A stretch of 64,000 nt of DNA from Frankia casuarinae (GTDB lineage Bacteria > Actinomycetota > Actinomycetes > Frankiales > Frankiaceae). Positions 18,552 to 26,437 of the stretch are shown piece after piece. Where the stretch lies: positions 682,001 through 746,000 of the forward strand of contig NC_007777.1 in NCBI RefSeq assembly GCF_000013345.1. Direction: 5' to 3'. Under the pieces are notes generated by a model, which made no database searches, was not told the origin of the DNA, and saw nothing but the letters and a program-made list of their open reading frames with translations. A program made the translations under genes and the position numbers. Within the stretch, counting starts at the first letter, position 1; each line of letters begins with the position of its first letter.

Positions 18552-20474
18552 ATGTGCGGGATCATCGGTTACGTCGGCGACCAGGCGGCCCTGGATGTCG
18601 CGTTGAACGGTCTGCGGCGGTTGGAGTACCGCGGTTACGACTCGTCGGGTGTCGCCGTGGTCGGCGCCGGGGCACTGCGGACGGCGCGTCGTGCCGGCAA
18701 GCTGTCCAACCTCGAGAAGCTGCTCGCCGAGAATCCGGATTCCAGGCCGATGCCCGGCACCACAGGCATGGGGCATACCCGGTGGGCCACGCATGGTGGA
18801 CCAACCGACGCGAATGCCCATCCGCACACCGACTGCACCGGCGCCATCGCCGTCATCCACAACGGGATCATCGAGAACTTCGCCGCGTTGCGGGTCGAGC
18901 TGGAGACGGTCGGCCACGAGCTCGCCAGTGAGACCGACACGGAGGTCGTCGCCCATCTCCTCGAAGTCGAGCTTGCCGGCACCGGCACCGGCACCGGCAC
19001 CGGTGCTGGTGCTGGTGCTGGTGCCGACCGCGGGTACGACGGGGGCGCGCATCCGCTGACCGTCGCGCTGCGACGGGTCTGCCGGCGGCTGGAAGGCGCG
19101 TTCACCCTGGTCGTGCTGCACCGCGACTTCCCGGAGGTGGTTGTCGGGGCCCGGCGTAACAGCCCGCTGGTCGTGGGGCTCGGTCAGGGGGAGACCTTCC
19201 TCGCCAGCGACGTCTCGGCCTTCATCGCCCACACCCGGGAGGCGCTGGAGATCGGGCAGGATCAGGTGGTCGAGGCCCGCCGGGACGGTGCGACGGTGAC
19301 CGACTTCGGCGGCCAGATCATCGAGGGTCGGCGCTACCACGTCGACTGGGATGCCAGCGCCGCCGAGAAGGGCGGCTACCCGTACTTCATGCTCAAGGAG
19401 ATCAGCGAGCAGCCGACCGCCCTGGCAGACACGCTGCGCGGTCGGCTTTCCGCCGACGGTGCGATCGTGCTCGACGAGGAGCGGCTGTCTGGCCAGGATT
19501 TCCGGGACGTGGACAAGGTCTTCATCGTCGCCTGCGGCACCGCCTACCACGCCGGCCTCATCGCGAAGTACGCAATCGAGCACTGGACCAGGCTGCCCTG
19601 CGAGGTCGAGATGGCTTCGGAGTTTCGCTACCGCGACCCGGTGCTCGACCGGTCCACCCTCGTCATCGCGATCAGCCAGAGCGGCGAGACGCTGGACACG
19701 CTGATGGCGGTCAAACACGCGCGCGAGCAGAAGGCGCGGGTGCTGGCCATCTGCAACACCAACGGTTCTACGATCCCTCGGGAGTCCGATGCGGTGCTGT
19801 ACACCCGCTGCGGCCCGGAGGTGGGGGTCGCGTCCACCAAGACCTTCCTCGGGCAGGTCGCCGCGTGCCTTCTCGTCGGCCTGTTCTTGGCCCAGGTGCG
19901 CGGCGTGCTCTACGGCGACGAGGTCGCCGCGTACGTCGAGCGGCTCCAGCGCATGCCCGAGCTGATCGAACGGACGCTGGGAACGGTCGAGCCGGTGCGG
20001 GAGCTCGCCCGCGCCCTGGCCGACGCGAAGGCGGTGCTATTCCTCGGTCGTCATGTGGGGTACCCGGTGGCCCTGGAAGGGGCCCTCAAGCTCAAGGAAC
20101 TCGCCTACATGCACGCCGAGGGGTTCCCGGCGGGGGAGCTCAAGCACGGGCCGATCGCGCTCATCGAGCCCGGCCTGCCGGTGTTCGTCGTTGTGCCGTC
20201 CCCGCGGGGTCGTGCCAACCTGCACGGAAAGATCGTTTCCAACATCCAGGAGGTCCGGGCGCGTGGCGCCCGCACGATCGTGATCGCGGAAGAGAGCGAC
20301 ACCGCCGTCGAACCGTTCGCCGATCATCTCATCCGCGTGCCCGCGACCGCGTCGCTGTTCGCGCCCCTGGTCACGACGCTACCGCTGCAGGTCTTCGCGT
20401 GCGAGCTGGCGCTTGCGCGCGGCCTCGATGTCGATCAGCCGCGTAACCTGGCGAAGTCGGTGACAGTCGAGTAA
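18552..20474 (+). CDS. glmS: Glutamine-fructose-6-phosphate aminotransferase (isomerizing)
   Basis: Makes glucosamine-6-phosphate from fructose-6-phosphate and glutamine. The N-terminal glutaminase starts MCGIIGYVGDQAALDVALNG with catalytic Cys2. The two SIS sugar-isomerase domains follow (ISQSGETLDTLMAVKHARE, then LGRHVGYPVALEGALKLKEL), with the C-terminus LDVDQPRNLAKSVTVE. At 640 residues it is longer than the usual 610-625. The extra length includes a GT/GA low-complexity insert at about residues 143-158 in the glutaminase domain, encoded by a palindromic repeat. No glmS ribozyme pattern is seen upstream. Confidence 0.97.
   Translation: MCGIIGYVGDQAALDVALNGLRRLEYRGYDSSGVAVVGAGALRTARRAGKLSNLEKLLAENPDSRPMPGTTGMGHTRWATHGGPTDANAHPHTDCTGAIAVIHNGIIENFAALRVELETVGHELASETDTEVVAHLLEVELAGTGTGTGTGAGAGAGADRGYDGGAHPLTVALRRVCRRLEGAFTLVVLHRDFPEVVVGARRNSPLVVGLGQGETFLASDVSAFIAHTREALEIGQDQVVEARRDGATVTDFGGQIIEGRRYHVDWDASAAEKGGYPYFMLKEISEQPTALADTLRGRLSADGAIVLDEERLSGQDFRDVDKVFIVACGTAYHAGLIAKYAIEHWTRLPCEVEMASEFRYRDPVLDRSTLVIAISQSGETLDTLMAVKHAREQKARVLAICNTNGSTIPRESDAVLYTRCGPEVGVASTKTFLGQVAACLLVGLFLAQVRGVLYGDEVAAYVERLQRMPELIERTLGTVEPVRELARALADAKAVLFLGRHVGYPVALEGALKLKELAYMHAEGFPAGELKHGPIALIEPGLPVFVVVPSPRGRANLHGKIVSNIQEVRARGARTIVIAEESDTAVEPFADHLIRVPATASLFAPLVTTLPLQVFACELALARGLDVDQPRNLAKSVTVE
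18978..19025. repeat. 48-base palindromic hexamer repeat inside glmS
   Basis: Four ggcacc units (18978-19001) are directly followed by ggtgct, ggtgct, ggtgct, ggtgcc (19002-19025). The halves are inverted complements apart from three C-to-T changes that still allow G-U pairs in RNA. The DNA is in frame and encodes GTGTGTGTGAGAGAGA. It can fold as a long hairpin in the glmS mRNA. Confidence 0.9.
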
Positions 20475-20672
20475 GCCCTTCCCCACACGGCGCCTTCCCC
20501 ACACGGCGCCTTCGGCGCAGTGTGGGGGCCCCTGGCATCGGGCGCCGTTCGGGGTTTCTGTCAGCTCGCCTTCGGCGAGCTTCCTGGGGTAGTCGACGGC
20601 GCCTTCGGCGCAGTGTGGGGCCCCTGGCATCGGGCTGCGGGGGCTCGGGCCTGCGGGTCAGGGGCCTGCCGG
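20475..20672. repeat. Palindromic TTCG-loop repeats after glmS
   Basis: The convergent gap between glmS and the SWIM gene holds a family of GC palindromes. One stem-loop around ggcgccttcggcgc with flanking ccccacac/gtgtgggg arms spans about 20491-20525. A nearly 40-base direct repeat (cttcggcgcagtgtgggg then cccctggcatcggg) occurs near 20503-20542 and 20596-20634. A further perfect hairpin, gctcgccttcggcgagc, lies at 20564-20580. They resemble REP-type elements and could also terminate both convergent genes. Confidence 0.75.
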
Positions 20673-21233
20673 TCAGGTGGACGGCGTCGCTCCGTGCTGA
20701 CGGCCGTGCCAGGCGACCGTCGCCTCCCACAGCGCATCGGCGACGGCGTCGTTGTCGTCGGCGGCGTCGAGCAGGGTCTCGACAAGTTCGGCGCGAGGGG
20801 CGCGGCTGAGGAAGACGCGCATCGCGGCGTGGACCGGGTCGTCGGTGAAGAGGGTCTCCTCGCCGAGGATCGTGCCGTCCTCCCCCTCGTCGTCCTCGGC
20901 GAGCCCCGCCGAGCCGGTGGCCACGAGGGCGACCGCGACCGCGTGCCGGCAGAACGAGCCGGTGGATCCCTCGGTGCAGGTACAGCCCGTCCGTGGCCCG
21001 TCGTCGGCCGCCTCCAGGCGGACCTCGTACGAACCGTCGTCGTCCACCGTGCCGGATGCGTTGGTGGGGCGGATACGGAGTTGTTCGACTCGACCGAGAA
21101 GAGCCAGATTCACCCCTTCCATGAAGACGTCGGTGCCGGCGTGCTGTGCGCAGGCGCGTTCCTCGAAGGCTGCCTCGAGCGGGGTGACGGCGTCTCCGCC
21201 GTGCCCGTTCTCCCCGGACCCCGAAATGATCAC
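20673..21233 (-). CDS. SWIM zinc-finger domain protein
   Basis: The exact function is unknown. The 186-residue protein carries a SWIM-type CxCxnCxH motif, CTCTEGSTGSFCRHAVAVAL, at about residues 82-101. SWIM domains bind zinc and act in DNA or protein interactions. An acidic stretch (AEDDEGEDG) and a helical C-terminal region (AELVETLLDAADDNDAVADA) follow. The GTG at 21233 has a gtagga element upstream. The gene is convergent with glmS and divergent from the PadR gene. Confidence 0.85.
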   Translation of the reverse strand: MIISGSGENGHGGDAVTPLEAAFEERACAQHAGTDVFMEGVNLALLGRVEQLRIRPTNASGTVDDDGSYEVRLEAADDGPRTGCTCTEGSTGSFCRHAVAVALVATGSAGLAEDDEGEDGTILGEETLFTDDPVHAAMRVFLSRAPRAELVETLLDAADDNDAVADALWEATVAWHGRQHGATPST

Positions 21234-21300
21234 TGCTCAATCCTACGGAATTCGCGCGGTTCGGGGATGCCTAGCCGAGTAGGTCTTGTCATCGATTGCA

Positions 21301-21316
21301 TCGCGATATATCGTGA
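21301..21316. promoter_or_regulatory. Dyad upstream of the PadR gene (candidate operator)
   Basis: tcgcgatatatcgtga is a 16-base dyad with 14 matching positions and a perfect core cgatatatcg. It lies 60 bases before the PadR start in a short AT-rich patch, between divergent genes. PadR regulators commonly bind AT-rich dyads and repress their own gene, so autoregulation is a reasonable inference, not shown by the sequence alone. Confidence 0.5.
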
Positions 21317-21375
21317 GCCTACGTGATGGAGCGTGAGCGGATTGCTCCGGTCGCGCCGATTCGAAGGGAATGATC

Positions 21376-22287
21376 ATGGTTTCACAGGTGATGCCGGGCC
21401 CATGGGGCCACTGGGGATGCGAGGCCGGGTTCGGCCCGTCCCGGCTGCGGGACTTCTTCGAGGCGATGAGCGCTTGGGGGCAGTGTGGTGGCCGGTCGGA
21501 GGCGGTGGCCGGCGAGCAGGACCACCCCGAGAGCGGTCGGGCCGGTCGCGTCGGCCGTGGCGGCCACGGTGGGCATCGTGAGCACGGTGGGCATCGTGAG
21601 CACGGTGGGCATCGTGAGCACGGTGGGCACGCGGGAGGCGGGCCGAGAGGCCGCCGGGGCGGACCGGGCTGGCCGTTCGGCGGCTTTCCCGGTCCGGGGT
21701 TCGGTCCGGGCTTCGGCGGCCCCGGCTTCGGTGGCCCCGGCAGCTTCGGCGGCCGTGGGCCGAAGGTGGGGCGGGGCGACGTCCGGGAGGCGCTGCTCGC
21801 GCTGCTGGCCGAGGAGCCCATGCACGGCTACCAGATGATCCGCGAGCTTGCGGAGCGCAGCGGTGGCATCTGGCGGCCGAGCCCGGGGTCGGTCTACCCG
21901 GTCCTGTCACTGCTGGCCGACGAGGGTCTCGTGCGCGCGGAGGAGGCGGAGGGCAAGCGAGTCTTCCATCTCACCGACGCCGGGCGGGCGCACGTCGAGG
22001 CACGCGCAGGGGAGCGCAAGCCGTGGGAGACTGCTGCGGCGGCGGTCGATGACGATCTCACCAGTTTGCGAACGCTGGCGTTCGCCGTCGGTGCGGCCAT
22101 CGTCCAGGTGGCCCAGGCCGGAGACGAAGCGCAGATCGCCGCGGCGCGGTCCCTGCTCGCCGAGACCCGCCGTGGTCTCTACCGGATCCTCGCCGGGGAC
22201 GACGTCGAGCCCCCGATGAGACCGGAGGGTGCCGCCACGGGCACCGGCGCGGACAAGGGCCGCACCGCTCCCGATGGCGACAGCTAA
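21376..22287 (+). CDS. PadR-family transcriptional regulator with His/Gly-rich N-terminus
   Basis: A DNA-binding regulator. The PadR winged helix lies at about residues 131-205: DVREALLALLAEEPMHGYQM, then SPGSVYPVLSLLADEGLV and EAEGKRVFHLTDAGR. The first 130 residues are unusual, with three GGHREH repeats (about 61-79) and a GPGFGPGFGGPGFGGPG run. The His repeats could bind Ni, Zn or other metals, but this is inference. The ATG at 21376 is preferred over 21370 for spacing from gaaggga. The last about 90 residues form a C-terminal helical region typical of dimerisation. The inducing signal and target genes are not evident. Confidence 0.88.
   Translation: MVSQVMPGPWGHWGCEAGFGPSRLRDFFEAMSAWGQCGGRSEAVAGEQDHPESGRAGRVGRGGHGGHREHGGHREHGGHREHGGHAGGGPRGRRGGPGWPFGGFPGPGFGPGFGGPGFGGPGSFGGRGPKVGRGDVREALLALLAEEPMHGYQMIRELAERSGGIWRPSPGSVYPVLSLLADEGLVRAEEAEGKRVFHLTDAGRAHVEARAGERKPWETAAAAVDDDLTSLRTLAFAVGAAIVQVAQAGDEAQIAAARSLLAETRRGLYRILAGDDVEPPMRPEGAATGTGADKGRTAPDGDS
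21565..21630. repeat. 18-base in-frame tandem repeat in the PadR gene
   Basis: The unit cacggtgggcatcgtgag occurs three times (21565-21582, 21583-21600, 21601-21618) plus a partial fourth copy. It encodes HGGHRE repeats. The period is a multiple of three, so copy-number changes would keep the regulator in frame. Confidence 0.9.
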
Positions 22288-22465
22288 GGACGACGGCAAC
22301 GGCGGATCGGCCCCAGGGCGGGCTGCGACGCACTGATCGGCGAAGCGTTGATCAGCGGGGCGCGGGCGCCCTCGGCGAGATGGGCGTGAACCGGCTGGCG
22401 GGGACCTCACCGGCCACCCCGGTGCCGACGGCGGCGCAACACCGCGTTTGTGGGAACCTTTCCGG

Positions 22466-22822
22466 GTGGCGGTGGTGGGCGTCGGAGTGGACGTGGTGGA
22501 TGTCGACCGGTTCGCCGCGACGCTGGCGCGCACGCCGGGCATCGCGATGAGGCTGTTCACCGCGACCGAACGCGGCCTCGCCCGGCCTGAGCGGTTGGCT
22601 GCCCGGTTTGCGGCGAAGGAGGCGGTCGCCAAGGTTCTCGGCGCACCCCCCGGTCTCGAGTGGCACGACACCGAGGTTGTTCTCGGTACCGGGGGGCGAC
22701 CGTCGTTACGGATCATCGGCACGGTGGCCGCCGCGGCGGCCCGGCTCGGCATCGCGTCCTGGCACCTCTCGCTCACCCACGACGGCGGCGTGGCCGTGGC
22801 GATGGTCGTCGCCGAGACCTGA
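22466..22822 (+). CDS. acpS: Holo-[acyl-carrier-protein] synthase
   Basis: Transfers 4'-phosphopantetheine from CoA to acyl carrier protein. The 118-residue product starts [20 protein letters not shown] with the metal-binding Asp. It has the family signature [15 protein letters not shown] with the catalytic Glu, and ends with the [14 protein letters not shown] strand. GTG 22466 fits the family N-terminus; a TTG at 22448 would add six residues. It is followed by nnr and alr, a common actinobacterial order. Confidence 0.94.
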   Translation: MAVVGVGVDVVDVDRFAATLARTPGIAMRLFTATERGLARPERLAARFAAKEAVAKVLGAPPGLEWHDTEVVLGTGGRPSLRIIGTVAAAAARLGIASWHLSLTHDGGVAVAMVVAET

Positions 22823-22903
22823 GCACGGTCGGGTCCGGTGGGTCCGGTGGGTCCGTGCCGGCCTGTCGGGCGCCCGCGGATCGGAGCGGGGCAGCATGTC
22901 GGC

Positions 22904-24508
22904 ATGCGCAATGCCCATACGGTCGAACAGGTTCGAGGTGCCGAGGCGCCGCTGCTCGCCTCGCTGCCCCCCGGCGCTCTGATGCAGCGGGCGGTGCACG
23001 GGCTCGTCGCGCACGCCGCACGACGCCTCGGGCGGGTCTACGGTGCCCGCGTCGTCGTGCTCGCCGGCGGTGGCGACAACGGTGGTGACGCCCTCTGGGC
23101 CGGAGCGCGGCTGGCCGCCCGAGGGGCGCGGATTGATGCGGTGGCACCCGGCCGCACCCACCCGGAAGGCACCGCAGCCCTGCTTGCGGCCGGTGGCCGA
23201 CTGCACCATCCGGGTCCGGTGGTGGGCGCGGGCGGTCCGGCGGGTGCGGGGCAGCCGATCGACGATGAGCGGCTGCGTATCCTGTTCGCCGCCGCCGATC
23301 TGGTGCTGGACGGGTTGCTCGGCATCGGGGGCCGGGGCGGGCTGCGCGAGCCGTACGCCCGGCTCGCCGTTCTGGCACCCCCCGAACGGACGGTGGCGGT
23401 CGACGTCCCCAGCGGGGTGGACGCGGACACCGGGGCCGTCGCGGGGCCGGCGGTCCGGGCGAGCAGTACCGTCACCTTCGGTACCCGCAAACGCGGCCTG
23501 TGGCTCATGCCCGGTGCCGCCCACACCGGCCCCGTCGAGCTGGTCGACATCGGACTGGACCTGCCTGAACCCGACCTGTGCGCTCTCGACGACGCCGACG
23601 TCGCCGCGGCATTGCCCGTTCCCAGCCCGACGGCGTCCAAGTACAGTCGCGGGGTCCTCGGCCTCGTCGCCGGCAGCGACGCCTATCCGGGCGCCGCGGT
23701 GCTCGCGGTCGGCGGCGCGCTGCGTGGTGGCGCCGGGTACCTGCGGGTAGTGACCGCGGGGCACGCCGAGAAGGTCGCGGGCGAGGCCGTCGGCGCGGTC
23801 GTGAGCAGGGCCGGCGATTTCGTGCGGATGGCGCATCCCGAGGCCGTCGTGACCGTCATCGAGGCCGGTGACGCCGACACGATGCTGGCCGCCGGCCGGG
23901 TCCAGGCCTGGGCGATCGGCCCAGGCCTGGCGCCGGGACCCGCGGTCCGTACCCTGCTGACGGCGTTGCTGGCGACGGACCTTCCGGTCCTGGTCGACGC
24001 GGGGGGCCTCGACCCGCTTGCCGAGATCATCGCGGCGCGGCCCGCCGTCGCCGAGCGGGCGGCGCCGGTGCTGATCACACCGCATGAGGGCGAGTTCCAG
24101 CGGTTCGTCTCGGTCGCCCTTGGCCGGGACGCGCAGGCCACCGTCGCCGAACTCGCCGACGATCGGCTCGCTGTTCTCCGGCGGGCCGCGGCGGCGACGG
24201 GAGCGGTGATCCTGCTCAAGGGCGCCCGCACACTCGTCGTGCGGCCGGATGGATCGGCGCTGGTCAACACGACCGGATCGGCATGGCTGGGGACCGCCGG
24301 GACCGGTGACGTGCTGACCGGCCTGATCGGCTCGCTGCTCGCCGCCGGGCTCGCCCCCGCGACGGCCGGGGCGGTCGGCGCCTATCTGCACGGCCGGGCC
24401 GCCGAGCGGGCCCCGGCGCCGCTGGCAGCGAATGATCTGCCCGCCCTCCTGCCCCAGGTCATCGGCGACCTGCTTGACCGGCGACGGATGCCACGCGGAG
24501 TAGCGTGA
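22904..24508 (+). CDS. nnr: Bifunctional NAD(P)H-hydrate repair enzyme
   Basis: Repairs hydrated NAD(P)H. The N-terminal YjeF-like domain (residues 1 to about 225) is the epimerase, with AGGGDNGGDALWAGARLAAR. The C-terminal ribokinase-like domain is the ADP/ATP-dependent dehydratase, with LITPHEGEFQRF and the anion-hole motif LGTAGTGDVLTGLIGSLLAA. The 534 residues match the usual fused length. The ATG at 22904 gives MRNAHTVEQVRGAEAPLLA; the open frame upstream to 22838 is not needed. Confidence 0.94.
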   Translation: MRNAHTVEQVRGAEAPLLASLPPGALMQRAVHGLVAHAARRLGRVYGARVVVLAGGGDNGGDALWAGARLAARGARIDAVAPGRTHPEGTAALLAAGGRLHHPGPVVGAGGPAGAGQPIDDERLRILFAAADLVLDGLLGIGGRGGLREPYARLAVLAPPERTVAVDVPSGVDADTGAVAGPAVRASSTVTFGTRKRGLWLMPGAAHTGPVELVDIGLDLPEPDLCALDDADVAAALPVPSPTASKYSRGVLGLVAGSDAYPGAAVLAVGGALRGGAGYLRVVTAGHAEKVAGEAVGAVVSRAGDFVRMAHPEAVVTVIEAGDADTMLAAGRVQAWAIGPGLAPGPAVRTLLTALLATDLPVLVDAGGLDPLAEIIAARPAVAERAAPVLITPHEGEFQRFVSVALGRDAQATVAELADDRLAVLRRAAAATGAVILLKGARTLVVRPDGSALVNTTGSAWLGTAGTGDVLTGLIGSLLAAGLAPATAGAVGAYLHGRAAERAPAPLAANDLPALLPQVIGDLLDRRRMPRGVA

Positions 24509-24512
24509 CGGC

Positions 24513-25667
24513 GTGACCGAACAGCGAGCCGGTTCTCCGGCCGGGAATGATCTTCGTTCCTGTGCCGTCATCGATCTCGACGCGGTCCGCACGTCGGTGA
24601 CCGCCCTCGTCGCCCGGGCAGGCGACGCCGCCACCATGGCGGTCGTCAAGGCTGACGGCTACGGCCACGGCATGATCCCGTGCGCACGGGCGGCCCTGGA
24701 GGGCGGGGCCACCTGGCTCGGCACGGCGTTCCTTGAGGAGGCGCTCGCCCTGCGCGCGGCCGGGTTCACCGTCCCGGTGCTGTCCTGGCTCGCGGCGCCC
24801 GGTGAATCGTTCGCCGCCGCCATCGCCGCGGATGTCGACCTGTCCGCGTCCGCGGGCTGGGCGCTCGAGGAGGCCGCCGCCGCGGCCCGGCGGACCGGCC
24901 GTACCGCCCGGGTGCACCTCAAGGCGGACACGGGCCTCGGCCGGGCGGGAGCCACGGAGGCCGACTGGCCGGCGCTGTGCGACGCCGGGGCGGCACTCGA
25001 GGCCGAGGGCGTGATCGAGGTGATCGGTGTGTGGAGCCACTTCGCGTTCGCCGACGCCCCCGGGCATCCCACGGTGCAGGGTCAGATCGGGCGTTTCCGG
25101 GATGCGATCGACATCGCCACGAAGGCGGGGCTACACCCGTCCGTGCGGCATCTGGCGAACTCGGCGGCTACCCTGGTCAGCCCGGAGGCGCATTTCGACC
25201 TGGTTCGACCGGGAGTGTCCGTTTACGGACTGTCCCCGGGTCCGGAGATCGGGCCGCCGGCGGCCTTTGGCCTGCGCCCCGCGATGACGCTGACGACGCA
25301 CGCCGCGTTGACCAAGCGGGTACCGGCGGGAACCGGCGTCTCCTACGCGCACCGGTACACGACAACACGCGAGACGACGCTCGCCGTGGTGCCGCTGGGC
25401 TACGCCGACGGCATCCCCAGGTCCGCGACGAACACCGCGGAGGTGCTGTTCGGCGGGCGGCGCCGACGCATCGCCGGCACGGTCTGCATGGATCAGTTCG
25501 TCCTCGACGTGGGTGACGACCAGGTGGCGGCCGGCGACGAGGTGCTGCTCTTCGGCCCCGGCGACCGCGGCGAACCGACCGCGGACGACTGGGCCGCGGC
25601 GCTGGGCACCATCAACTATGAGATCGTCAGCCGGGTCGGGGCTCGGGTCCCCCGCCGCTACGTCTGA
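24513..25667 (+). CDS. alr: Alanine racemase
   Basis: PLP enzyme that supplies D-alanine for peptidoglycan. It has 384 residues. The PLP lysine is Lys46 in VVKADGYGHGMIPCA. The second catalytic Tyr lies in the stretch GVSYAHRYTT. The C-terminal domain holds VCMDQFVLDVGD and INYEIVSRVGARVPRRYV. The GTG start is four bases after nnr, so the two are probably co-transcribed. Confidence 0.97.
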   Translation: MTEQRAGSPAGNDLRSCAVIDLDAVRTSVTALVARAGDAATMAVVKADGYGHGMIPCARAALEGGATWLGTAFLEEALALRAAGFTVPVLSWLAAPGESFAAAIAADVDLSASAGWALEEAAAAARRTGRTARVHLKADTGLGRAGATEADWPALCDAGAALEAEGVIEVIGVWSHFAFADAPGHPTVQGQIGRFRDAIDIATKAGLHPSVRHLANSAATLVSPEAHFDLVRPGVSVYGLSPGPEIGPPAAFGLRPAMTLTTHAALTKRVPAGTGVSYAHRYTTTRETTLAVVPLGYADGIPRSATNTAEVLFGGRRRRIAGTVCMDQFVLDVGDDQVAAGDEVLLFGPGDRGEPTADDWAAALGTINYEIVSRVGARVPRRYV

Positions 25668-25721
25668 CGGCCCGCCGGGCGGCGCCGGACGAGTCGAAGA
25701 TGCGGGATGCGGGATGCGGGC

Positions 25722-26045
25722 TCAGCCGCAGCCGCCGGGGCCGCAGGCACCGCCGGAACCGTGACCGCCGGTGGGCGACACGTGGCCGCCGAGCGAGCCG
25801 CGCTCCATCCGCCGACGCACGGGACGGGAGACGGCGGCCTCGCGCTCGGCCTCCTCGAGGCGGGAGCGGGTGGTCAGTGTCAGCATCACCGGCCCGGCCG
25901 GCACCGGAGCCGGAGCCGCGGCGCCGGGGCCCTCGGCCGGCTCGGTGTCGTCCGGCACCCCTAGTGCGGCGGCGCGCTCCGGGCCCGTCAGACGACGGCC
26001 TGCGCTCGCCGGGATGTCCTTGCTCCTGTGCCACCTCAGCCGCAC
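25722..26045 (-). CDS. Small hypothetical protein with Gly/Cys tail
   Basis: I do not recognise this protein. The GTG at 26045 has a good GGAGG eight bases upstream and yields 107 residues starting MRLRWHRSKDIPASAGRRL. The middle is Ala/Pro-rich (EPAEGPGAAAPAPVPAGPV). A charged helical part (TTRSRLEEAEREAAVSRPV) follows, then the terminus GGHGSGGACGPGGCG. An ATG further upstream at 26177 keeps the frame open with a repetitive WIGWIGWI stretch and is less likely. It lies between alr and the glyA riboswitch. The plus-strand frame over the same bases looks worse. Confidence 0.5.
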   Translation of the reverse strand: MRLRWHRSKDIPASAGRRLTGPERAAALGVPDDTEPAEGPGAAAPAPVPAGPVMLTLTTRSRLEEAEREAAVSRPVRRRMERGSLGGHVSPTGGHGSGGACGPGGCG

Positions 26046-26315
26046 GATCTCCGCCTCCGGTCCACACTCGCTGATCGATCTGATCCCACTGGATCCGTCC
26101 GCTCCCGGCTTCTCGATCCAGCCGATCCAGCCGATCCAGCCGGGGCGGCACTTCCACGGTAGTCGGCCCGCTCCCACCCGGTCCGGTGGACGTCGGTGCT
26201 GTGGCCTGCGCCCGGCTTGTCGTCTTCACGACATTTGTCGTCTTCGCGACGCCCGGTGCCGTCGCGACGCGTCGCACCGGCGTGGATCCGGTGCTGTGGG
26301 GCGGGGCTCATCCCC

Positions 26316-26321
26316 TAGACT
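26316..26321 (+). promoter_or_regulatory. -10 element for the glyA riboswitch transcript
   Basis: TAGACT at 26316-26321 fits an actinobacterial -10 hexamer. Transcription would begin about seven bases downstream, close to the first riboswitch pairing element. No good -35 is seen at the expected distance. The assignment rests on position. Confidence 0.5.
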
Positions 26322-26325
26322 CGGC

Positions 26326-26408
26326 CCGGAGTCGTGACTGGCGCATCGAGGTGGAACTGACCACCGGGGAGCGATCGAGCGGAACGGTGCCGCGCGCCTG
26401 GGCACCCC
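26326..26408 (+). ncRNA. ZTP (pfl) riboswitch upstream of glyA
   Basis: The sequence keeps the conserved blocks of the pfl/ZTP aptamer in order. They are gtcgtgactggcg (26331-26343), the gtgg...ccacc hairpin followed by ggggagcg (about 26351-26373), and the 3' block gccgcgcgcctgggca, which forms the pseudoknot side. ZTP riboswitches sense ZMP/ZTP, which build up when 10-formyl-tetrahydrofolate is short. They turn on one-carbon genes such as glyA, which follows here. Downstream, gacct/aggtc can pair around the glyA ribosome-binding site, suggesting translational control. Confidence 0.9.
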
Positions 26409-26419
26409 CGGCCGGATCA

Positions 26420-26434
26420 GACCTGCCGGAGGTC
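26420..26434 (+). promoter_or_regulatory. Hairpin covering the glyA ribosome-binding site
   Basis: gacctgccggaggtc forms a five-pair stem (gacct with aggtc) that places most of the GGAGG Shine-Dalgarno sequence (26428-26432) in the loop and 3' arm. It follows the ZTP aptamer by about a dozen bases and so looks like its expression platform. The mechanism is inferred. Confidence 0.55.
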
Positions 26435-26437
26435 AAG

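Noticed and set aside
25771-26337. Plus-strand open frame between alr and glyA
   Set aside because: It is low-complexity without a ribosome-binding site and runs into the ZTP riboswitch; the minus-strand frame is better supported.
26186-26437. N-terminal extension of glyA
   Set aside because: Reads through the -10 element and ZTP aptamer; the SHMT family begins at the GTG at 26438 after GGAGG.
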